From positions 1 to 5,728 of the forward strand of contig URFI01000139.1 in the NCBI GenBank assembly GCA_900547085.1: a stretch of DNA of 5,728 nucleotides. Direction: 5' to 3'. This stretch comes from an uncultured Prevotella sp. (GTDB taxonomy: Bacteria > Bacteroidota > Bacteroidia > Bacteroidales > Bacteroidaceae). The first letter of the stretch is position 1; each line of letters opens with the position of its first letter. The notes below the pieces were generated by a model that ran no database searches, was not told where the DNA came from, and worked only from the letters and a program-made list of their open reading frames with translations. The position numbers and the translations under genes were made by a program. Below are positions 1 to 5,604 of this stretch, piece by piece.

Positions 1-154
1 CAGACATATAAGGGTTGTTTGTTAGTGTGAAAGACGGCTAATATTGGATGCTTACCATATACTTGACTTATATTTAGAAATAGTAGTCATTTTTTTACAT
101 TTCCAATCTAATAATATGGTGATAAAATGGCAAATGCATCGAAGTTGAAGAAGT
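1..154. other. Intergenic region, no gene seen
   Basis: This A/T-rich stretch carries only very short open frames, such as a 9-codon frame on the plus strand at 127-156 and a 12-codon frame on the minus strand starting at 90. None has a recognisable product. Apart from the weak leftward promoter candidate at 134-103, I see no conserved element. It is probably the spacer between this operon and the next gene to the left. Confidence 0.7.
103..134 (-). promoter_or_regulatory. Weak leftward promoter candidate beyond the operon terminator
   Basis: On the minus strand TTTG (134-131) is followed after 20 bp by TAGATTGG (110-103), which matches the Bacteroidota -7 consensus TAnnTTTG except for one base. 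It lies just past the operon terminator and points out of the left edge, so it could serve an unseen gene. Such short A/T-rich matches arise by chance, so confidence is low. Confidence 0.25.
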
Positions 155-189
155 AAAAAGAGCTGACCGTAATCACTACGACCAGCTCT
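155..189 (-). terminator. Intrinsic terminator of the ffh-folD-kor operon
   Basis: Read on the minus strand, AGAGCTG (189-183) pairs with CAGCTCT (165-159), and CGTA (180-177) pairs with TACG (171-168) around a 5-nt GTGAT loop. The two positions between them form tandem G-U and U-G wobbles, so the RNA stem is a continuous 13 bp. It is followed at once by a run of five T (159-155). It starts about 30 bp after the korC stop codon. In plus-strand RNA the wobbles become A-C mismatches and no U-run follows the stem, so the terminator acts on leftward transcription only. Confidence 0.9.
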
Positions 190-219
190 GAAAAAAATTA
201 GAGAGTTATAAAAATCAAG

Positions 220-765
220 TTATCTTTGTTTAGTAATGAGTTTCATTCCTATGTCAACAGCCTGCATGTTGAGCGGAATCATGTGATGATGTCGCTCTGG
301 CAAAGATTTGTAGAGAGTCTTCTGCAGCCCATCTGTACTAACCACGGGACATACCTTCAAAAGTCCACCCAGCACGATCATGTTAAACACTTTGGCGTTC
401 TTCATCTCGGCAGCCTGTTCCATTGCATCGATACGATAGACCTGTATATCCGTCCTTGATGGTGGATTGACGATACCATTACCATCGTATATCAAGATGC
501 CACCAGGCTTTATCTTCGGTTGAAACTTGTCTAACGAAGGCTGGTTGAGCACAATTGCTACGTCATATTTACTTAATATGGGCGATGAAATGCGCTCGTC
601 GCTCACAATGACCGTCACATTGGCCGTTCCACCACGTTGCTCTGGTCCGTAAGCAGGCATCCATGTCACCTCTTTTTCTTCCATCAAGCCCGAATAAGCC
701 AGGATCTTACCCATGGAAAGTACACCCTGTCCGCCAAAGCCCGATATGATAATTTCTGTCTTCAT
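220..765 (-). CDS. korC: 2-oxoacid:ferredoxin oxidoreductase, gamma subunit
   Basis: This 181-residue protein is the gamma subunit of a TPP-dependent 2-oxoacid:ferredoxin oxidoreductase, the part associated with CoA handling in this family. The N-terminus carries the glycine motif GFGGQGV (residues 9-15), and the family signature YGPEQRGGT lies at residues 39-47. Length is normal for a separate gamma subunit. It is the last gene of the operon, 21 bp after the beta-subunit gene. The ATG at 765 is supported by a strong AGGAGG site 9 nt upstream and by the glycine motif starting a few residues later. An intrinsic terminator follows the stop codon. The family assignment is firm. The substrate (2-oxoisovalerate, 2-oxoglutarate or another oxoacid) is not readable from this subunit, and the symbol follows Kor nomenclature; VorC-, PorC- or PorG-type names are also in use. 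Confidence 0.93.
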   Translation of the reverse strand: MKTEIIISGFGGQGVLSMGKILAYSGLMEEKEVTWMPAYGPEQRGGTANVTVIVSDERISSPILSKYDVAIVLNQPSLDKFQPKIKPGGILIYDGNGIVNPPSRTDIQVYRIDAMEQAAEMKNAKVFNMIVLGGLLKVCPVVSTDGLQKTLYKSLPERHHHMIPLNMQAVDIGMKLITKQR

Positions 766-774
766 ACGTTGTTT

Positions 775-780
775 CCTCCT
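775..780 (-). promoter_or_regulatory. Shine-Dalgarno site of korC
   Basis: The minus strand reads AGGAGG at 780-775, 9 nt before the ATG at 765. A canonical Shine-Dalgarno site is uncommon in Bacteroidota, and it fixes the start of the gamma-subunit gene. Confidence 0.75.
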
Positions 781-786
781 GTTTGG

Positions 787-1554
787 TTATAGGCCTGTAT
801 TGTCTTTCAGGTCGCCCTTTGGATATTTATCGAACATGTTTTCGCGCATCCACTCATTGGCTTTAGCGGGTGAAACCTTCCATCCGCTGTTGCATGTGCT
901 GACCATTTCAACGAGCGATGACCCTTTTCCCTCCATAGAAGCAGTGAAAGCTTTCTTGATAGCCTTCTTCGCTTGGCGGATGGAAGCAACGGTATCTACA
1001 CTTTGTCGTGTGACATAGCAGGTTCCTTCCAACTTAGAAGCCAACTCTGTGATGTTGAGTGGATAGCCATGTAGTTTGGGATCGCGTCCATAAGGGCAGG
1101 TGCTGGTCTTCTGACCCAAAAGCGTTGTCGGTGCCATTTGACCGCCTGTCATGCCATAAATGGCATTGTTGATGAAGATCATAACAATGTTTTCACCTCT
1201 ATTTAATGCATGAATCGACTCGGCAGTGCCTATACATGCCAGGTCACCATCACCTTGATAGGTGAAAACCAAGCGGTCGGGCCACAATCGTTTCACTGCC
1301 GTTGCCAATGCAGGAGCACGTCCATGTGGTGCTTCTTGCCAGTCTATGTCCAGATAACGATAAGCGAAAACCGCACAACCTACTGGACATACGCCGACAG
1401 TCTTTTCCTCCATCTGCATTTCTGCAATGACTTCGGCCACCAATTTATGCACGACACCGTGCGAACAACCAGGACAATAGTGCATGGTTGTATCGTTCAT
1501 CAGTTCAGGTTTGGCATAAACCAGGTTCTCGGGAGATATGATATCATTGTTCAT
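787..1554 (-). CDS. korB: 2-oxoacid:ferredoxin oxidoreductase, beta subunit (TPP-binding)
   Basis: This 255-residue protein is the TPP- and cluster-binding catalytic subunit that decarboxylates a 2-oxoacid and passes electrons to ferredoxin. The TPP/Mg motif runs from GDGD (residues 101-104) to NN (129-130), followed by IYGMTGGQ. Cysteines 27 and 30 (in CPGC), 56 and 221 match the spacing of the four ligands of the [4Fe-4S] cluster near TPP in pyruvate:ferredoxin oxidoreductases, so the site looks complete. The gene starts one base after the TAG stop of the alpha-subunit gene, so translation is probably coupled, and a GGAGG inside the alpha C-terminal codons lies 9 nt before the ATG. Kor- and Vor-type beta subunits are alike; the substrate is not settled. 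Confidence 0.93.
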   Translation of the reverse strand: MNNDIISPENLVYAKPELMNDTTMHYCPGCSHGVVHKLVAEVIAEMQMEEKTVGVCPVGCAVFAYRYLDIDWQEAPHGRAPALATAVKRLWPDRLVFTYQGDGDLACIGTAESIHALNRGENIVMIFINNAIYGMTGGQMAPTTLLGQKTSTCPYGRDPKLHGYPLNITELASKLEGTCYVTRQSVDTVASIRQAKKAIKKAFTASMEGKGSSLVEMVSTCNSGWKVSPAKANEWMRENMFDKYPKGDLKDNTGL

Positions 1555-1555
1555 C

Positions 1556-2638
1556 CTACAGTTCCTCCTTCAATACTTTGACGATCTCTTCCGGTTCAGG
1601 GACGATACCACCGAGACGTCCGAAATGTTCTACTTTGACAGTGTTGTTGATGGCTAACCGCACATCCTGCACCATTTGTCCTGCATTAATCTCTGCTACC
1701 AGCACACCCTTTTTGCCTTGTGCAGCCTCTGCGAGTTCCTTTTGCGGGAATGGCCACAAGGTTATCGGGCGGAACAGGCCGACCTTCAACCCTTCTTCAC
1801 GTGCCAATTCAAGTGCTTTTTCAGCTATTCGAGCCGCACTACCAAAGGAAACGATGATATAATCGGCGTCTTCCATCTGCTGTGTTTCATATCTTACTTC
1901 CTTCTCCTGAATGGTATTGTATTTTTCCTGGAGATGTAAATTACGCTCTTCCATCACTTCTGATTTGAGTTCCAACGAAGTAATGATGTTCGGTTTACGA
2001 TTCTTTGTCCGGCCAACCGTAGCCCATGGGCATTCTTTCTTAATCTCCTCCTCGGTACGACGGGGCTTGAATGGAGGTAGAACCACCTTTTCCATCATCT
2101 GTCCTATCACGCCATCGCTCAGAATCATGGCCGGATTGCGGTACCTGAACGCCAACTCGAAAGCCAAATCAACAAAGTCTGCCATCTCCTGAACAGAGTT
2201 AGGAGCCAACACGATGACATGATAATCACCGTTTCCACCACCTCTTGTTGCCTGAAAATAGTCACTCTGCGAAGGCTGAATGGTTCCCAATCCGGGACCA
2301 CCGCGTTGAACATTGACAAACACACCAGGCAGTTCGGCACCCGCCATGTAGGAGATTCCCTCTTGCATCAGAGCTATTCCTGGCGACGAAGAGCTCGTCA
2401 ACACGCGTTTTCCGGCACCAGCTCCACCATAAACCATATTGATAGACGCCACTTCACTCTCGGCTTGCAGCACTACCATCCCCGTGGTTTCCCACGGTTT
2501 GAGTACTGCCAGCGTCTCAATAATTTCGCTCTGGGGAGTAATGGGATAGCCGAAATAGCCATCAGCGCCACAGCGAATCGCTGCGTTGGCAATAGCCTCG
2601 TTCCCTTTCATCAACACTATTTCTTGTTCTGCTGCCAT
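1556..2638 (-). CDS. vorB: 2-oxoacid:ferredoxin oxidoreductase, alpha subunit (VorB type)
   Basis: This 360-residue protein is the alpha subunit of a multi-subunit 2-oxoacid:ferredoxin oxidoreductase, of the type usually named VorB (3-methyl-2-oxobutanoate dehydrogenase). With the beta subunit it forms the TPP active site. Visible motifs are GYPITPQSE (residues 30-38), the acidic QAESE segment (58-62), TSSSSPG (81-87), QRGGPGLGT (111-119), LFRPITLWPFP (288-298), EINAGQM (316-322) and RLGGIVP (341-347). This is the usual order of the pyrimidine-binding domain followed by the transketolase C-terminal-like domain. No gamma domain is fused to its N-terminus; gamma is a separate gene here. It begins 4 bp after the ferredoxin stop and has GGAGG 9 nt before its ATG. 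The VorB label reflects sequence type; 2-oxoglutarate as the true substrate remains possible. Confidence 0.93.
   Translation of the reverse strand: MAAEQEIVLMKGNEAIANAAIRCGADGYFGYPITPQSEIIETLAVLKPWETTGMVVLQAESEVASINMVYGGAGAGKRVLTSSSSPGIALMQEGISYMAGAELPGVFVNVQRGGPGLGTIQPSQSDYFQATRGGGNGDYHVIVLAPNSVQEMADFVDLAFELAFRYRNPAMILSDGVIGQMMEKVVLPPFKPRRTEEEIKKECPWATVGRTKNRKPNIITSLELKSEVMEERNLHLQEKYNTIQEKEVRYETQQMEDADYIIVSFGSAARIAEKALELAREEGLKVGLFRPITLWPFPQKELAEAAQGKKGVLVAEINAGQMVQDVRLAINNTVKVEHFGRLGGIVPEPEEIVKVLKEEL
1564..1570 (-). promoter_or_regulatory. Shine-Dalgarno-like site of korB inside the end of vorB
   Basis: The minus strand reads AAGGAGG at 1570-1564, within the codons for the last residues (KEE) of the alpha subunit, 9 nt before the korB ATG. 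It may serve translation of korB, but the Lys-Glu-Glu codons would produce this sequence anyway. Confidence 0.5.
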
Positions 2639-2642
2639 CTTG

Positions 2643-2876
2643 TTACGCCTCCACTCGTTTTCTATAAACGGTTATACATCCATCCGGACAAACGATGCCG
2701 CATGCCGCACAACCCACACAATCATCTGGATTCACGGCTTGCGCATATCTGTATCCGTGCGTGTTCACTTGTTTCTGAGCCAATTCGATCACCTTTTGCG
2801 GACATGCCACCACGCAGAGTGAACATCCTTTACAGCGATCGGTATTCACAACTATGGCTCCTTTCATCTTGCTCAT
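2643..2876 (-). CDS. 2x[4Fe-4S] ferredoxin (delta) subunit of the oxidoreductase
   Basis: This 77-residue protein is a dicluster ferredoxin that most likely takes electrons from the beta subunit and hands them to external ferredoxin; it is the delta subunit of the complex encoded downstream. Two CxxCxxCxxxCP motifs are complete: cysteines 15, 18, 21 and 25, and cysteines 53, 56, 59 and 63. An extra cysteine sits at 67. A longer loop of about 27 residues separates the motifs. The start at 2876 (MSKMKG) is chosen because the conserved ferredoxin fold begins just after it and the gene then starts 19 bp past the TPR stop. An in-frame ATG at 2912 would add 12 residues and overlap the TPR gene, and another at 2867 would remove three. 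No Shine-Dalgarno site precedes 2876, so the start is less certain than the product. It could be called korD or vorC by analogy. Confidence 0.9.
   Translation of the reverse strand: MSKMKGAIVVNTDRCKGCSLCVVACPQKVIELAQKQVNTHGYRYAQAVNPDDCVGCAACGIVCPDGCITVYRKRVEA
2648..2652 (-). promoter_or_regulatory. Shine-Dalgarno site of vorB
   Basis: The minus strand reads GGAGG at 2652-2648, 9 nt before the vorB ATG and overlapping the last codons of the ferredoxin gene. This supports the start at 2638 and translational linkage with the ferredoxin gene. Confidence 0.6.
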
Positions 2877-2895
2877 TGTATCATGTTTTAGTTGT

Positions 2896-3075
2896 TTAAG
2901 GATTATAGGCATCCTTGTTGTAAAAGCTCAGAATATCCTCTACCATTTGTTTGGCTGCCACGGCAGGCGACTGGGGGTCCAACTCGATGGCCTGCAGATA
3001 GCAATTCAGTGCCATCTGCCAGTTTTCCTGCTGCCGATAGCGGTTGCCTTGCTGGTAGAATTCTTCTGCTGTCAT
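2896..3075 (-). CDS. Small single-TPR protein of unknown function
   Basis: This 59-residue protein is made almost entirely of one tetratricopeptide repeat. Residues 4-34 fit the TPR pattern: a G at 10, Y at 13, MA at 21-22, A at 29 and the DP ending at 33-34. A second helical stretch (about 38-51) and a YNP tail follow. It has no signal peptide, membrane segment or catalytic motif. TPRs bind proteins, so a role as an accessory or assembly partner of the neighbouring oxidoreductase is possible, but that is inference from position only. The start at 3075 overlaps the folD stop as ATGA and has AAGGA 9 nt upstream inside folD. The same frame is open to 3174, but the extra residues are antisense-like low-quality sequence lying within folD codons. 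The compact overlap and TPR pattern argue that it is a real gene. Confidence 0.8.
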   Translation of the reverse strand: MTAEEFYQQGNRYRQQENWQMALNCYLQAIELDPQSPAVAAKQMVEDILSFYNKDAYNP

Positions 3076-3950
3076 TTGTAATATTCCTTTTTTGCCGCCG
3101 CTAACGTATTCTTCATCAGCGAACATATCGTCATGGGGCCAACCCCACCAGGTACAGGTGTGATGTAACTGCACTTTGGAGACACCTCATCAAACTTCAC
3201 ATCGCCATTGAGTCGGAATCCACTCTTACGCGAAGCGTCTGGCACGCGCGTAGTACCTACGTCAATCACCACGGCTCCCTCTTTCACCATATCGGCCCGA
3301 ACAAAGTCAGGTTCACCAACGGCTGCGATGATGATATCGGCCTGTCGGCACTCATCTTTCAAGCCCTTAGAACTGCTGTGGCATATCGTCACCGTGGCAT
3401 CGCCATACTGTTTTTGCATCATGAGCTGCACCATGGGCTTGCCTACGATGTTGCTTCGTCCCAAAATGACGCATTTTTTCCCACTCGTCTCTATGCCGTA
3501 ATGCTGCAAAAGGGTGAGGATTCCCAATGGTGTGGCCGAGATGAAGCACGGAAGTCCTATCGACATGCGTCCCACGTTGATGGGATGAAAGCCATCTACG
3601 TCTTTTTTGTAGTCAACAGCCATGATGATTTTCTGTTCATCGATGTGCTCGGGCAGTGGCAACTGCACGATAAAACCATCCACGTCCTCATCTTTATTCA
3701 GCTTGTCTACACACTGCAAAAGTTCTTCTTCGGTGACATCGTCCTCGAATCGAATCAAGGATGACTTGAATCCGCATTGCTCGCAAGCCTTCACCTTGTT
3801 CTTTACATACGTTTCACTGCCACCATCGTGACCCACCAATACAGCCGCCAAGTGAGGCTGTTTGCCGCCCCGGGCGACCATTTTTTTCACTTCTTCGGCT
3901 ATTTCTGCCTTGATAGCAGCGGCCGTAGCCTTACCGTCTATGAGTTGCAT
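3072..3950 (-). CDS. folD: Bifunctional methylene-THF dehydrogenase / methenyl-THF cyclohydrolase
   Basis: FolD is a cytoplasmic enzyme that interconverts 5,10-methylene-THF, 5,10-methenyl-THF and 10-formyl-THF, supplying one-carbon units for purines and formyl-methionine. At 292 residues it has the usual length. Tyr48 and Lys52 in YVKNK are the catalytic pair, Gln96 lies in VQLPLP, and Asp119 in KDVDGFHP completes the active site. The NADP-binding segment LGRSNIVGKP is at 163-172, and the folate-site signature PVPGGVGPMT is close to the C-terminus. All key residues are present. The gene starts 30 bp after ffh with no terminator between them, and AAAGGAGG lies 10 nt before the ATG. Its stop codon overlaps the ATG of the TPR gene, which suggests coupled translation. 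Whether the cofactor is NADP or NAD is not certain from sequence alone. Confidence 0.97.
   Translation of the reverse strand: MQLIDGKATAAAIKAEIAEEVKKMVARGGKQPHLAAVLVGHDGGSETYVKNKVKACEQCGFKSSLIRFEDDVTEEELLQCVDKLNKDEDVDGFIVQLPLPEHIDEQKIIMAVDYKKDVDGFHPINVGRMSIGLPCFISATPLGILTLLQHYGIETSGKKCVILGRSNIVGKPMVQLMMQKQYGDATVTICHSSSKGLKDECRQADIIIAAVGEPDFVRADMVKEGAVVIDVGTTRVPDASRKSGFRLNGDVKFDEVSPKCSYITPVPGGVGPMTICSLMKNTLAAAKKEYYK
3085..3089 (-). promoter_or_regulatory. Shine-Dalgarno-like site of the TPR gene
   Basis: The minus strand reads AAGGA at 3089-3085, 9 nt before the ATG at 3075, within the last folD codons (Lys-Lys-Glu). It favours 3075 over the in-frame ATG at 3174. Confidence 0.45.
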
Positions 3951-3960
3951 TTCTGTTTTT

Positions 3961-3968
3961 CCTCCTTT
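3961..3968 (-). promoter_or_regulatory. Strong Shine-Dalgarno site of folD
   Basis: The minus strand reads AAAGGAGG at 3968-3961 in the 30-bp gap between ffh and folD, 10 nt before the ATG. It is an eight-base match to the bacterial anti-Shine-Dalgarno sequence, in non-coding DNA, so codon constraint cannot explain it. Confidence 0.75.
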
Positions 3969-3980
3969 TATTCTAACTGG

Positions 3981-5318
3981 TTATTTCATCTTTGGCATCC
4001 CTTTCATGCGGCTCATCATGCCTGCCATGCGGTTGCCAGTGACCATTTTCATCATCTTGCGCGTCTGGTCGAACTGTTTGATCAATCGATTCACCTCCTG
4101 AATGTCTGTTCCACTACCTTTGGCAATGCGCTGACGGCGTGAGGAATTCAATATTTCAGGATTTGTACGTTCTTTCGGTGTCATGCTCTTGATGATGGCC
4201 TCGATACCTTTGAACGAATCGTTGTCGATGTCAACATCCTTGATTGCCTTGCCTACACCTGGTATCATGGCAGCCAAGTCCTTGATGTTACCCATCTTCT
4301 TAATTTGCTCTATCTGGTTGAGAAAGTCGTTGAAATCGAACTTGTTCTTTTGAATTTTCTTTTGCAGACGCTTGGCTTCTTCCTCGTCAAACTGCTCCTG
4401 GGCACGCTCTACCAAAGAAACGATGTCGCCCATGCCTAAGATTCGGTCGGCCATACGCGAAGGATGGAACACGTCAATGGCTTCCATCTTCTCGCCTGTA
4501 CCCACAAACTTAATAGGTTTGGTCACCACCGTACGAATGGAAAGTGCGGCACCGCCACGGGTATCGCCGTCCAACTTGGTGAGTACAACACCGTTGAAGT
4601 CAAGTCGGTCATTAAATTCTTTCGCGGTATTCACGGCATCCTGTCCCGTCATCGCATCAACAACGAACAGGGTTTCGTCAGGATGAACAGCATCTTTGAG
4701 GCGAGCTATCTCATCCATCATCTCCTCATCTACCGCCAAACGACCGGCCGTATCGATGATTACCACGTCATTGCCTTTGGCTTTGGCTTGCTGAATGGCT
4801 TGTTTGGCAATGGCAACCACGTCCTTGTTGTCGGGTTCACTGTACACCTCAACGCCCACCTGGCCTCCAACAACCTTCAGCTGTTCGATGGCAGCGGGAC
4901 GGTATACGTCGCAAGCAACCAGCAAAGGATTTTTCCGTTGTTTGCCTTTGAGCAGATTGGCCAGCTTACCTGAGAACGTAGTCTTACCCGAACCCTGCAG
5001 ACCTGACATCAGAATGATGGCTGGTTTGGATTCCAACTGTAGTCCAACTGCCTCGCCACCCATGAGCTCTGCCAGCTCATCGTGCACAATCTTCACCATC
5101 AACTGACCCGGTTTCACGGCTGTGAGCACGTTCATGCCCAAGGCCTTCTCCTTAACCCGGTCGGTGAAACTCTTGGCTACCTTGTAGTTAACGTCAGCAT
5201 CCAACAATGCACGTCGCACGTCTTTTAATGTTTCGGCAACGTTAATCTCGGTAATCTTTCCTTCACCTTTTAGTATTTTAAAGGATTTTTCTAGTCTATC
5301 ACTTAAATTCTCAAACAT
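3981..5318 (-). CDS. ffh: Signal recognition particle protein Ffh (SRP54 GTPase)
   Basis: Ffh binds 4.5S RNA, recognises signal sequences on nascent membrane proteins and delivers ribosomes to the FtsY receptor. The 445-residue protein has the N-domain helical bundle (about 1-95), the G domain with P-loop GLQGSGKT (106-113), DVYRPAA (137-143), DTAGR (189-193) and TKLD (247-250), and the M domain (about 300-445). The M domain contains the RNA-binding RRQRIAKGSG (394-403) and a methionine-rich tail ending MKGMPKMK. Every expected element is present. The ATG at 5318 opens the N domain in the usual way (MFENL). It is preceded by an A/T-rich leader without Shine-Dalgarno, typical of Bacteroidota. 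It is the first protein gene of the operon, about 30 bp after the structured RNA region and about 215 bp from the predicted transcription start. Confidence 0.98.
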   Translation of the reverse strand: MFENLSDRLEKSFKILKGEGKITEINVAETLKDVRRALLDADVNYKVAKSFTDRVKEKALGMNVLTAVKPGQLMVKIVHDELAELMGGEAVGLQLESKPAIILMSGLQGSGKTTFSGKLANLLKGKQRKNPLLVACDVYRPAAIEQLKVVGGQVGVEVYSEPDNKDVVAIAKQAIQQAKAKGNDVVIIDTAGRLAVDEEMMDEIARLKDAVHPDETLFVVDAMTGQDAVNTAKEFNDRLDFNGVVLTKLDGDTRGGAALSIRTVVTKPIKFVGTGEKMEAIDVFHPSRMADRILGMGDIVSLVERAQEQFDEEEAKRLQKKIQKNKFDFNDFLNQIEQIKKMGNIKDLAAMIPGVGKAIKDVDIDNDSFKGIEAIIKSMTPKERTNPEILNSSRRQRIAKGSGTDIQEVNRLIKQFDQTRKMMKMVTGNRMAGMMSRMKGMPKMK

Positions 5319-5348
5319 TGTTTTATGTTGTTTCTATATAATTATTTT

Positions 5349-5534
5349 CTTGTTTGCCTGCATCGTTGAAACCAATCCCCACTGCGATGTGGAAAAAACC
5401 ATACAATAACGCAGCGAATGATATATGAGGCGTATTCATAAGTATGTTGGGGGATAATAACTTGATGGTACCAACGATAACCTAACTGATGGCAGCCGTG
5501 GCGTAAACACTCCGCACAAGCACCCTCCACCCCT
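5349..5534 (-). ncRNA. Candidate structured RNA or long leader upstream of ffh, 6S-like rod
   Basis: A strong promoter starts transcription near 5534, yet no recognisable protein is encoded before ffh. The minus-strand RNA shows long-range pairing. ATCGTTGGTACC (5478-5467) pairs with GGTTTCAACGAT (5373-5362), 12 positions with one mismatch and one wobble. Inward, ATCCCC (5455-5450) pairs with GGGGAT (5380-5375), leaving an 11-nt bulge on the 5' side only. CATAC (5446-5442) pairs with GTATG (5404-5400), and CGC (5432-5430) with GCG (5412-5410). Outward, CTTGTGC (5520-5514) can pair with GCAAACAAG (5357-5349) around an AA bulge. A rod of about 185 nt with a central bulge resembles 6S RNA, and the Bacteroidales-1 RNA family is another candidate. 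No GGAA tetraloop motif of SRP RNA is present. No U-run follows 5349, so it may instead be the ffh leader. Ends are approximate. Confidence 0.5.
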
Positions 5535-5538
5535 CTTG

Positions 5539-5569
5539 CAAAAGTAATATATTTTTTCGATTCTCCAAG
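5539..5569 (-). promoter_or_regulatory. Bacteroidota-type promoter for the structured RNA and ffh operon
   Basis: On the minus strand the -7 element TACTTTTG (5546-5539) matches the Bacteroidota consensus TAnnTTTG perfectly. CTTG (5569-5566), three of four bases of the -33 TTTG, lies 19 bp upstream, the usual spacing. Transcription would begin near 5534-5533. No better promoter lies between here and ffh, so it probably drives the whole operon. Confidence 0.72.
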
Positions 5570-5604
5570 TGATTTAGCTTAAATTATCAAGGAAAAATTG
5601 TCCT

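Noticed and set aside
18..46. Plus-strand promoter with TTTG (18-21) and TAATATTG (39-46)
   Set aside because: The spacer is only 17 bp, the -7 element has a mismatch, and no plus-strand gene follows. It would transcribe straight into the convergent operon end.
2219..2899. Open frame of 226 codons on the plus strand
   Set aside because: It lies antisense to vorB, the ferredoxin and part of the TPR gene, all with firm motifs. Its translation has no recognisable domain and is rich in His, Arg and Ser, as expected of an antisense shadow.
4505..4512. TAAGTTTG on the minus strand inside ffh, a -7 consensus match
   Set aside because: No TTTG-like -33 element lies at the expected spacing and the match falls within conserved coding sequence, so it is probably chance.
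4464..4973. Open frame of 169 codons on the plus strand
   Set aside because: It is fully antisense to the ffh G domain, with no domain pattern and no promoter or ribosome site. It is a shadow of ffh.
5342..5530. Minus-strand frame of 62 codons upstream of ffh
   Set aside because: The translation is rich in Cys, His, Trp and Arg with no family resemblance. It coincides with the self-pairing RNA segments, so non-coding RNA or leader is the better reading, although a comparative coding test would settle it.
5349..5534. SRP (4.5S) RNA gene next to ffh
   Set aside because: The location is tempting, but the conserved apical loop with GGAA and the AGCAGC-type internal loop are absent on either strand.
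5349..5534. THF riboswitch or other metabolite riboswitch
   Set aside because: The element precedes ffh rather than folD directly, and I could not match a known riboswitch core to it.
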